Assembly: GCF_963678975.1 (NCBI RefSeq)
Contig: NC_089276.1
Span: 28,078,472-28,142,471, forward strand
Source: Dysidea avara
Taxonomy: Eukaryota; Porifera; Demospongiae; Dictyoceratida; Dysideidae
Reading direction: 5' to 3'
Length of the DNA stretch: 64,000 nucleotides
Position 1 is the first letter of the stretch, and every line of letters begins with the position of its first letter. The notes beneath the pieces were generated by a model. That model ran no database searches. It had not been told where the DNA came from and was given only the letters and a program-made list of their open reading frames with translations. Positions 45,450-55,400 of this stretch are shown here, piece after piece. A program made the translations under genes and the position numbers.

Positions 45450-45706
45450 GAGACAGATCTAGGATTTCCCAAGGGGAGTGCTAAGCTAGGGGCATCTATA
45501 GTGGGGGCTAAATATGTGGTGACTGATTGATACAACTAGTAGCACATTGTGAGAAGCTCACTCATCATGAGGAGCATGCGTTATCTAGGAAGTCTGAGGG
45601 CATACCCTCACAGAAAATTTTTGTAAATTTAGCTTTCTGAGAATACTGAGATGGAATTTGGCAATAATTTAAGCATTGTGAGCCACTTTAAATATATGTG
45701 ACTGAA

Positions 45707-45944
45707 TTTTGGAAAATCACCCATATGGGCGCATTTGACACCTGAAAATAATGATCAAATCACAAACCTTATAGTGTAAATATACTTTTTAATAGTTGTA
45801 AGCCATTCTCAATACCATAAATTATAAGAAAATTGTTGAAATATTTTTAAAGCTGTGCCATGCACTTTTAGCAACCCACTAAACATGAAAATTCTATTTA
45901 TTTCACGTGCGCCCATGTGGGTGATTTTCCAAGATTCAGTCACA
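45707..45944. mobile_element. MITE, TGTGACTGAATTTTGG ends, TA TSD
   Basis: A 238-bp element with about 40-bp inverted ends (TGTGACTGAATTTTGGAAAA; GTGGGTGATTTTCCAAGATT near the right end), flanked by TA. Confidence 0.8.
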
Positions 45945-46148
45945 TATGTTCTTATTCTCTAGCAGTGGTAACCAGCTTTCATATAAAAGACACAGCATAA
46001 ATGCTGCAGAATGGTTTGAGTTCAAAGTTCAAGTAGTCTAGGAGTTGGTATTTGTTCTTTACAGGTTAAATTTTATTGATGGATGTATTAGAGTAGTTGA
46101 CTGTTCTATTAGAGTATTTTGATGTTTAGCAGTTTTTAATACCCTATA

Positions 46149-46399
46149 TGTGACCGGATTTGCGAAAAGGTACCTTTTTCACACACAAAATTTGACCCAT
46201 TTTTTGACCTTTGAAACTTCATAACATTTTGATCATGGCATATAATTGCTTGAAATTTTCAATAAATGTAGCTACAGTATCTGGCTACATTTTGATACTA
46301 AGAGCAAGGTAATTAGCATATGGAGTCAAGTGTTACAGCGTTTTGTTTGCTGGTATGTCAAATGTGTGGAAAAGGTACCTTTTCGCATATCCGGTCACA
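46149..46399. mobile_element. 251-bp MITE, second copy of the 14522 family
   Basis: Same termini and same length as 14522-14772 but opposite orientation, with TA flanks (46147-46148, 46400-46401). Confidence 0.85.
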
Positions 46400-46518
46400 T
46401 ATAAATTTATCTTCCTAGCTACAGCACATAGTAAAATTTTGGAGGGAGTGCTTCAGCCCCCCATACACCCCCTCCCCTAAATCCACCCTTGCACTTTAGC
46501 AGACCACAGATGTATATA

Positions 46519-46604
46519 TGGTATGCTATCTGCGGTCACTTAGTATGATGTACATGTTTCAGAAGTATTGATCATCATACTAAGTGATCACAGGTAGCAT
46601 ACCA
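46519..46604. repeat. 86-bp hairpin
   Basis: TGGTATGCTATCTGCGGTCA and its inverse form arms of about 32 bp around a 20-bp loop. Confidence 0.6.
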
Positions 46605-47134
46605 ATTAGTATGAGCTTCATATTTCTGAAGACTAGTAAACAGCTACAGATTAAGATTGATAAATGCTCTGATTATGGCATTTCTCATGTGTAGGCCCTT
46701 AAAGTATTGAAAAGGTGAATGAGGTCCCCACCATAAGTTTTCCATATGTGAATGTAATATTATAAACTGTCATGCAGTCCTAGCAAACATAATGTGAACA
46801 CATAATTGTGATACAAAACTTTACACCGTCAGACTGTGACCAGTAGTACTTGTCTTAAACATGTACTGGCTATGAGTAATCCTCTATCTAGATGACCAGT
46901 AACCATGTGATCCATGTCACAAGTTAGTTATCTTACTAACATTTCCATTATAGATGATATTATGGGTCAAATGACTGTTCAATTAGAGTGTATGTTCAGT
47001 TAGAGGAATATTAATGTTCTACATCCATCAAGCAGATGTCACACATCATAACTATCTAATCACCTAATCAATGAGGCTATACATATAATATTTTGTATTT
47101 ACTGAGAAACCGATGACCAAAGATCATTAAGTTT

Positions 47135-48015
47135 TTAGTTGGGACAGTCAAATATACTTGACTATATAGTTAATGGGTCAACCTCACTCACGTCAATGAT
47201 AAAGACAGAGTTCATTATCTTGAAGACAGTTTTATCGGTACATCTATCCTGATGCCATAAAAGGCTATAATTAATGCTGATGATACATTAGGCAAATGTT
47301 TTAGTTAAGCTGTAATTACCGGAACAGTAAGGCCACATACTGTTAATTTTATATTTCAGATCCTCCCCCCACATTGTGACATTATAATGCAAGTTTTCAT
47401 CATTGTTTCATCATCTCTATATATGTTTAATGATGATTGCATGGAAGCAAGAGACTAACTTGCTTACATAATTTAGTATAGAGGAAGGCAGGCTAGATGG
47501 GCTGAAGACCCACCTTAATGTCAGAGGATGGGGCTTTAATTAAAAACCCTATCACTTCTTAGGATAGCAGGATAGTGATCAATAACAGATCAAAATATTA
47601 TGCTAATACACTAACTACAATAATATATGCAATTATATATAACAGTTGGGTGCATGTACATTATAATGAATAATGAGCTGCCAACCCTCATTAGATTAGG
47701 TGATCTGAAACATAAAGTCAATAATAAATGGCCTGATAGATGATCTACCATCAGGATGGGGTGAAGTGTGGACCAACAATACTTGTATCATCACCAGCTC
47801 TGTAGTGTATTATAATGACAAATGTGTTGCCCATCTGAAGGGTCTCGTACCATTCACTGCTAACAATCACTTCTACACTGCTGACGGTACTGTTGTTAGA
47901 TGGTAAAGACAAAATCACACTAGCAATATATTATTGGGTTATGATATATTGGTATGCAGTGTCGTGGATAAGTTAGTGAACAGATAATTTCATGGGGTAA
48001 ACAACTACTGTTACA
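47135..48015 (+). pseudogene. Decayed second copy of the beta-helix gene
   Basis: Two blocks match exon 2 of the intact gene. About 47135-47330 corresponds to its NSWDRQPYLTKLANGSASL to DGTLGKYLTRPF part, with a deletion. About 47740-48010 corresponds closely to its last 90 codons (CTACCATCAGGATGGGGTGA..., ending near the stop). Frameshifts and stops are visible (for example after ADGTVV), so it is non-functional. Its position 3 kb downstream in the same orientation suggests a tandem duplication. Confidence 0.75.
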
Positions 48016-48211
48016 GTGAACCTTAAAATTTATATGGCTGCCTTATTATTGTCATAACAATATTTAGCTGAACTAGCATATAAGATGTCACAATTGACTC
48101 CATATACAGCAGACAACAATACATGGTGAATCATCACGTACAACACAGCAAATAACTAGGGGACCACAATTACACAAAGCTAGGGTATAACATAATAGAC
48201 TATGAAATAGT

Positions 48212-51200
48212 TTAAGACTCTATAGTGGTAGCAGTTACAGCTGGTTCATCCTGCTTGCTACGTTTAGCATCATCCTCCGGCTGGGCATTGTCCCTTGGCT
48301 AAGAGAACAATATATGGAGTAAAAGGTACAAGAGTTCACAACTTACCCTTTTGCGGACTAAATGTGAAATATCTGTAGCTGGAGCTTTGCTAACCTGTGT
48401 ATAAAGATGATTACTTGATAACTAAGTATGAGGTGCTTACTGCTGCTGTACATGGAGAGTCAAAGGCACTAGAAGGGCCAGCACCATCTTGTTGCATAAA
48501 TGACCTTATTATGTTGGCCATCTGCCGGTTAGCATCCTTTGCATCCTCGATCTGTAAGAAGAGTACAATAAATGAGGCAAGCAATTTACACATGCACATA
48601 TACATGTATAATATTATCATGCTCCATTGCATTTAATTCATTTGTGTGAGCCTAACAAAGCAAAAAAAAAAATTGCTTTATGCACTATCCCATCACAGGA
48701 AAAGCACATATAGTCGCCCTTTATTGCTATACATTTGTGCACTGTGCATATATGTAGTGAAGTTGCAAACTGACATGAATGTGCTACTGGAGGAAATGTG
48801 TTGAAATACCACTTCCATCATATGTGATCATGATGTGCTGTATAGTCACAAATTCAACCTATTCTACATACAGTGGTACTGCCCAAGTGCAACATCACAC
48901 TCGCTCGAACATGCAATTTTGCTCGAGATTTAAAAAAAGTGCTAATAAAGGGACATGGCAACTGTTTCGCTTGTGATTCTCGTGAGGGAAACAGCTGCCA
49001 CGTTGTCTCACGAGCAAAACAGTTACCATGCCCTTTAATTAGCAGTTTTTAAAATAAAAATCTTGAGTAAAATTGCATGTGCGAGCGGGTGCAATGTTGC
49101 GCTTGGGCAGTCTGCAAAAACACATAATTATGTTGCAAATTTAACCTCATATGCTAAATGTACCCTTGGGTATACAAATCCAAGATTTTTTTTGCAGCGC
49201 AACTCATAAGGAGAAAGAGTAATTTTGGCAACCTAAATTAATTAACAAGTTTCTGTCTGGTTCCTTCTACATATACAGCACCTGACAGACTTTGGCAGTA
49301 TATTTAGTTTGAGAAAAATTCTCAACAACTATATATAGTTATGTGCCAACTTGAATAATAGCTAAGCTGATTTCTTATGTAAGTCATCCAGCCATTGTGT
49401 GTAGGTGACTTTCTCCACCCAACTAGATGGAGATATAAGGCTATCACAAACAGCTAGCTTCAATGCACTAAAGACTAGCTAGTAATTATATGCACATAAC
49501 AGGCAAGTTTCGTTTTACTAAGCTTCAACTATAACGGACATAAACGGAGATATGACATGCAAAGGCGCCTCGCGAAATATACCTACTGTGTTTCAAAATT
49601 TATTTTTGTAGCGCGAGAATTTTTACAGCGAAATCACATAGACCTGATAAACGCCGACATGCCACCCAAGAATGCACAAGATACTCGAAGGGACAACTTT
49701 AGCGCTCAAGTTGTAAAGATACTAGCTGAGCGCTCCGGTGGAAAGTGTGCCATATGTCGAGCACCAACTTGGGGACCCAACGATTGTGCTTTCAAGGCGA
49801 CTAACATCGGACAAGCGGCACACATTACAGCAGCAGCGCCTAACGGGCCTCGCTACGACCCAACGATGAAGCCAGAAAAGCGACGTAGCGCGTTAAATGG
49901 AATGTGGTTGTGTGGAAATTGTCACCAAAAAATAGATAAAAATGTGGGTGAGTATCCAGTTAAAAGGTTGCAAGACCTAAAGAAGCAAGCAGAGGATGAT
50001 GCCAAGAAGGAATTGGGCGTGGCTGCTGCAAAACCAAAATCCTTTAGTGATGACTCACCTATCACCATAGCAACAAGTGCCAGTGCAATCATGGAGATAC
50101 GCAAGGCTAAGAGCATGCTACAAGATTCAATCCAGACTCGAGATACGAATTCACAAGCTGAAGATTTTTTAGAAGAAATAAAATACATTAGTGTGGCAGA
50201 TCATGATTACCTACCAGCTGTAGGCACTGAGCTGTTACAATATTACTGGCTCCTTGTGAATTACGATAGCAAACAAACCACCTGGTTACAAATTGTACGT
50301 CTACTGAAAGAGGTTGCTGATGCGTACCACACTACTATGACACAAGATGATGTGGACACAATGTGTACCATAGTGATGTACATGATAACAAACAAGACCA
50401 AAGATGGTAACATGACGTACCAATCAGCAACAGTGTTCCTTACTAATCTTGCCCGACAGCTGAAAAACAGAAAGGATATCACTAACACTGCCCAAGATGA
50501 ACTAAACACCGTAAAAGCAAACACAGGGCCAAAACGTGGTACTAGAACAAGACACGGTGGTAAAGATACAATAGACGGTGGTGATGACAGTGGTGATGAT
50601 AGTGATGGTGACGAAGCATACAAGTATCCAGCTGTTGATGAATCACATGATTCCAATGAGTGGGTGTACCTCTCAGCAATGTGTGACCTAGTGGAGTTGG
50701 GAGATGAAGAACGAAGACAGAAGGAGGTTAGCTTGGAAAATGAAGGATACATAACTTACGTTATATAACAGATATTTTTATAGTTATCTAGAAACATTTA
50801 TTTTATATATGTAGGAAAATAATTATTGTATATTATACCCTATTGTACTGTAGTACAGGTGTGTATGTATTGAGACTGTGAAGCTTATGATTTGGCTGTT
50901 AAGCTACACAATGAAATTAAAGTGTAAAATGATTTGGGTTGAAGTCTCAAATATCAAAACTTATGCAATACACAAATTTGATGGTTTAAAGCCATAGCTG
51001 GTTACTTTGTACTGAAAGAGATTGTAGATTGACAGCAAAGAGTGAGATGTCATTAGTCATGGAGAAACCTGGATTGTATAAAGTTTTGAACTTGAAAACA
51101 AAGGCTCACTTTTATAAGCCTCTGAAGTCAGCCTTCATTGACTTTCATGTTATGTTTTCTCCAGAGTATCACATACACACTACACACATGTGCACTACCT

Positions 51201-54200
51201 GCACATACAAATTCGCTACACATGTACACATTGAATACACAACCTGCCTGCCCACACACACACAGAGTACGGCAGCTGTGAGAAACACAGCTATTGCTGC
51301 CCAGCAAAATGCCTGTGCACTACTTTTGTGCAGGCAAATCCTCCTGGGACAGGATCAGTAACCTGCACAAGGACCGTCCAGATATCATGGAAAGAGGTCG
51401 TCGAAGCCCAAGTTCCACAACAACCCCAGTGCCACAAAGCGAGACCAGAACAGTTGGGCATTTGCTTCCCCCCTCCCTCTCCCACACACACTAATTGAGC
51501 CTTGAGAAATTCCAGAAACACTGTGTTTCCCAGACAACTTACTTTACTGTCAAGATCTGGCATCAACTCTTTTATGTCTCTTAACTCCTTCTGATACCCC
51601 TCCTTATCTGTTGCTATAGCAACACAACAATAACATGATACAAGTTAGTAACACTTACTGTTCTCATCAGCAATAAGTGAGTCAAGGTGTTCTAAATAAA
51701 GACCATTCAAAAGTAAATATAGTTTGTGATGATACATGCGTACTGTGTACAAGGGTGGAATACAGTTTTATCAAAGTAGGGGGTTACTTCTAATGCATTC
51801 TCAGTTACCTGAAAATGTGACATGCTACTCAAGAAAGCTTTGTACTTTAAAGTCTCTTAGATTACTTCTGCATTCTGAGGTACTTTAGAATAACAAGCAA
51901 TTTGAAGCTGCAAATGCTTTTGGTGCGTTCTCAGGTACCTGAGAAAGTGATATGCTGCTCCAGAAATATTTGCATTTTAGAATTTAAGAGGGGTGAGAAT
52001 TTGTCAAAGGGGGGCACCCCCCCAATTAAACCTTGAAGAGTCTAATATATTTGAAACTTTTATGGTTCAACGAGAATTCACAACAACAAACTTTTGACAA
52101 AGTTTTGATCGGAGGATAACAACCAGTTGTATCACATGAAGAACCTCAGCCAGGGTTTTTAGTTTACAAATGTAGTATTAGTTGAGCTGTCAAAACTGAC
52201 CCATTGTTCCTGTTAAGGTGTTCTTGGCTTTTTGGTAGGCCTGCAGGTTATACAAACAGGTCACATGATCTCATACAGTAATATCCACTAACTTGTATGG
52301 AGTTATCGTAATCCTTGATCAACATGTATGATAGTCCTAGTTGGAAGTGTCTGTGGTACGACAACAGATTGTTAACACAATAATTATTTTCAATTGGACA
52401 TTTTACAGTGGTTAGGTTTTACAGTACCTCGATACAGTGTAGTTTAAACACTATAGGCAGGGACACAGGGTGTATCCTATTTGAGCAGGCAGTATTAAGG
52501 ATGGCACTTTTATACTAGCAGCCTTAAATGTAACTACTAGGGAGGCTATTATTGATGAACATATATATCAATATTACCAAATGACAGTGGTTTAGCTACA
52601 CCTAGAACACAGGTAAAGCAACTGAAACTCAGCCTGTTAGTCCCCAAGTACCATTAGATGACCGCAGAAAACCACGACAGGCTGACTGTCAAGTGGTTTG
52701 TACGTAAACAAATAGGACCAATTGAGTTAAACAATTTATAATTGTGCATTCAAGAGATGCTTTATTGTACATGTCAGCTAGTGGGTGTGGCTTACAGTTC
52801 TGCAATGCTGCGATCATAGTCAGGTAGCAGGGATTGTCGGATGTCCAGACTGGCTGTGAAGTCCTTGATGGCTTGTTCAAACATGTCTACAAGGATCACA
52901 TGATCCCTGCTGCACACAGCTAGCCACACCCACCTGACTCCAATCCTATCTCTCCCAATAGTGACATGATATCAGCTTGTCTCAGCTTGGCCTCTCTTGT
53001 GTCTTGCCTGAGGAGAAACATGCAGTATGTTGTTTTACCATTTCATCAAAGTAATAAAACTTAACAAGTGTCTTGGTCTGGTGACATTAACTAAGACCCA
53101 TTACCAGTTTCACAAGAAATTACCCCGTAGGAGAAAAAAATTTCATGGGATACAAATTTTCATGGATTTCATGGGTGTCTTATCCACGAAAATTTTGTAG
53201 TTCCTGTACAAGTTGTATGGAGATCGATGTCTAAACCACAAAAATTGTTCCACGAAAATTTAATACCACAAAAATTTCTTGCCCTACGGTAGTAGAAATG
53301 GCACACATATTTGTAGCAGTTTTATGAAGGACAATAGCATGCAGTGAATAATAACCTGTCACTTATACCCCTGTACTGTATACCCCAACACTAAAAATTA
53401 TCTTTGGAAGTAGCTGATGCTACAGCTACATGTATACTGCACATGCCGCTACATTCCAGTAGAACAGGTAATGGGTCTAAACATCACCAGACCACATACA
53501 GCCAGCATTTATAATCAGAATATTGATAAGTGCCTGGAGCATATTGGTCTGACAACGCAAGACTATATCATACAATACACAATGTCACTTTACTTGGATA
53601 AAATAACTCGTGATAGCTCAAGAACTTCCCAGGCTAACTGGAGACCAGTAATATCTTCTTGTACATTGGAGCTATTCCCTTGATCATGTGAGCTACCAGC
53701 TTGATCATGTGAGCTACCAGCTTGATCATGTGAGCTACCAGCCTGATCATGTGAGCTATCCTCCTGATCATGTGAGCTATCCTCCTGACCATGTGAACTA
53801 CTCTCCTGATCATGTGCACTGGTGTCTTGATCAGGTGATTTACTTTCTGATGCTTCTACATCATGTTGATCTACTCCAGAACTGTTTCCTCCTTGATCAT
53901 TTGATGATCCTTCATTGACAGATGTTTCTTTCACAGCTGATTGGTCAGATTGATCAGGACCCTCATCCTCATCCTCGGATGATGATGATGGCTGTCCATT
54001 ATTGTCAACTAGCAACAGTAACAATGACTGACATAGAAAGATCATTGAAAAGCTCATCAAGAAACCTTTCAGTACATTTAGAAAATTATACATACTATGT
54101 CTGAGGTTACTACATCCAATAGAAACCTGTGGTCTCACCGGTGGTTGCTTGCTACATTCATAACATGAAAATCGGCAAAGCCAAATCAAAATGTTGCTCC

Positions 54201-55265
54201 TTACTGTTAGCTTACTTTCTGGACAAGACAAGAATTATTGACGTTCAGATTTAGGCATTCAATACACCAATGTCATTATGGTGCTGACACAATAAACTCA
54301 AAGGATAAATCTCAATGCTAGCACCTACAGTTTGCTCCCTAACAGCTCACTTTCTGGACAATACAAGCGTCATTCTAGCCTCAGTAGCCTGGCATAGTAA
54401 CCACTTGATACTGGCACTATAATCACATTATGGTTATGAAGTCATGCTGGTGCAGTGGCACTGACACGATTTCAATGCTAACATGCATTCTTTCTTTAGC
54501 TACCTACTGTACTTCATTCAGAAACATTTTCTAAATCATTTAGAACAAGCCGACAAGGTTTCTATGCTATTTAGAGCCCCTCAGAAAACGTGGGCTTTGC
54601 TGTGGGTAGTATCGTCCTCAGGTCTCTAGCGTAGAAACCTTGTTCTAAAGTCTACTGATTAGGCAGACAAACTAGCATTGGAGGGCATGTTATCATGTTT
54701 AAATCACCAACAACTTTATTATAGTGATTATCACATGTGATCATAATGAAGACAGTACCATTGATATTATATACTACATATCTACGACGGCTCTTACCAG
54801 GTATAGAATCTCCCAACACAGATGGCTCTAGGCTAAAGTAGCAACACAAAAATACAGCATAATACAGTACACTCCTATAGTGCATCTAGATAAGTGCACA
54901 TACCATAGTATTAACATATGATTCAATATCTAATGTATATCTTACTTACCGCGCAGCCTCTAGTAGCGCCCTCCCATACAAATAGGAGGGTTCTGCTAAT
55001 TCTGCACACAACGGGCCATGCTCCTTGGCTCTAATGACACAAACAATGACACACACACTACCAGGGTATACGTGACACACTCACATCTTAGAACAAGCTC
55101 TAGCATAACACAATATCGCGTTATGGATGTTTTGGCAGGCCATATTTCGTTTACCAAGCGCTAACAACTCGCTATAGGACATCTCATCCGAAGGAGCACT
55201 AAAGTAGACGTAATAATACGTTCATTGTGTCACCGTACTCACTTCTTCTCTGAATCTTTCGGCAT
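48212..55265 (-). CDS. NASP: NASP, SHNi-TPR histone chaperone
   Basis: Twelve phase-compatible exons: 55265-55243, 55198-55085, 55030-54950, 54832-54798, 54008-53594, 53007-52934, 52886-52796, 51691-51659, 51607-51543, 48551-48441, 48394-48347, 48298-48212. They follow animal NASP in order. First an N-terminal TPR (YGRALLEAARLEPSVLGDSI). Then an acidic, low-complexity insert with SSHDQAG-type heptads and the LQLAWEVLELSRVILSK helix. Next come TPR pieces (MFEQAIKDFTASLDIRQSLL), the coiled-coil ELRDIKELMPDLDSKIEDAK, and the C-terminal nuclear-localisation tract TDISHLVRKRPRDNAQPEDD. NASP binds H1 and H3-H4 in the nucleus. The exon for the following TPR half should lie in 51692-52795; phases (2 nt in, 1 nt out) require it, but I could not find it. 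Introns 55-3000 bp; the largest hosts an antisense gene. Head-to-head with BTF3. Confidence 0.9.
48878..49111. mobile_element. Foldback MITE in a NASP intron
   Basis: A 234-bp element that is one long imperfect palindrome: arms of about 100 bp begin ACTGCCCAAGTGCAACAT and include GCATGGTAACTGTTTTGCTC-like segments. No duplication seen. Confidence 0.7.
49659..50768 (+). CDS. HNH-nuclease-like protein, intronless, inside NASP intron
   Basis: A single frame. ATG 49659 (369 residues, MPPKNAQDTRRDNF) is preferred over the in-frame ATG 49557 because the recognisable domain begins there. Residues 25-100 form a zinc-HNH unit: CAIC (C30, C33), GQAAHI (H55), GPRYD, then N80 and LCGNCH (C85, C88, H89) with KID. 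This spacing is the pattern of bacterial-type HNH endonucleases, in which the His, Asn and last His form the metal site. All are present. Residues 130-300 are helical and unrecognised; about 300-335 is Gly/Asp-rich and acidic. It lies antisense in the 2.9-kb NASP intron, without introns, so acquisition from bacteria or retroposition is likely. The substrate is unknown, and it may bind rather than cut. Confidence 0.8.
   Translation: MPPKNAQDTRRDNFSAQVVKILAERSGGKCAICRAPTWGPNDCAFKATNIGQAAHITAAAPNGPRYDPTMKPEKRRSALNGMWLCGNCHQKIDKNVGEYPVKRLQDLKKQAEDDAKKELGVAAAKPKSFSDDSPITIATSASAIMEIRKAKSMLQDSIQTRDTNSQAEDFLEEIKYISVADHDYLPAVGTELLQYYWLLVNYDSKQTTWLQIVRLLKEVADAYHTTMTQDDVDTMCTIVMYMITNKTKDGNMTYQSATVFLTNLARQLKNRKDITNTAQDELNTVKANTGPKRGTRTRHGGKDTIDGGDDSGDDSDGDEAYKYPAVDESHDSNEWVYLSAMCDLVELGDEERRQKEVSLENEGYITYVI
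50769..51542. other. NASP intron remainder
   Basis: Downstream of the HNH gene; CA-rich patches near 51170-51260. No further gene. Confidence 0.5.
51692..52795. other. NASP intron where one TPR exon is expected
   Basis: 1.1 kb read on the minus strand without finding a HYQLG-type TPR exon. Contains repeat-like sequence (GGGGGGCACCCCCCCAATTAA at 52010-52030, two related CTCAGGTACCTGA-type blocks at 51800-51960). Confidence 0.45.
53125..53290. mobile_element. Degenerate MITE in a NASP intron
   Basis: Starts TACCCCGTAGGAGAAAAAAA and ends AAATTTCTTGCCCTACGGTA, imperfect inverse copies; interior rich in CGAAAATTT/AAATTTTCG. Confidence 0.5.
53680..53820 (-). repeat. 21-bp coding minisatellite in NASP
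   Basis: About seven tandem 21-bp units encode SSHDQAG/SSHDQED heptads in exon 5; the three central units are nearly identical, suggesting recent slippage. Confidence 0.85.
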
Positions 55266-55400
55266 GTCTCTGATCTCGCGCCAACTGGTTCAAATCGCGG
55301 TAAAGAGGATCACGTGTCCCTTGTCGAATTGGAGAATCACGTGTGTGGTACACGTTGTCGCTTTCGCATATTCTTACTATCTTAATCAGTGATTACAGCC
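55266..55400. promoter_or_regulatory. Bidirectional NASP/BTF3 promoter with two CACGTG boxes
   Basis: 135 bp between divergent start codons. Two palindromic CACGTG E-boxes (55311-55316 and 55338-55343), both in an ATCACGTGT context and 27 bp apart, suit a bHLH-zip factor (Myc/Max, USF or MITF type). No TATA box is evident. Confidence 0.6.

Larger units (their letters stand above)
45450..46490. mobile_element. Old repeat split by two younger MITEs
   Basis: Matches the flanks of the composite at 8845-10765: left GGATTTCCCAAGGGGAGTGCTAAG...GCATCTATAGTGGGGGC, right GTAAAATTTTGGAGGGAGTGCTTCAGCCCC. The MITEs at 45707-45944 and 46149-46399 are inserted in it; the first is absent from the paralogue at 8845. 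Confidence 0.6.

Noticed and set aside
49557-49658. Upstream ATG as start of the HNH protein
   Set aside because: The extra 34 residues are unlike the domain family's N-terminus; the downstream ATG directly precedes it. The longer form is possible but less likely.
50261-50752. 163-codon minus-strand frame opposite the HNH gene
   Set aside because: Serine/leucine-rich shadow of the acidic plus-strand frame; no motif of its own.
53680-53820. Regular 21-bp direct repeats, CRISPR-like at first sight
   Set aside because: No spacers; the repeats are contiguous and encode heptads in a NASP exon of a eukaryotic genome.
53688-53918. SYQLDHV-type repeat frame on the plus strand
   Set aside because: Antisense reading of the NASP minisatellite.
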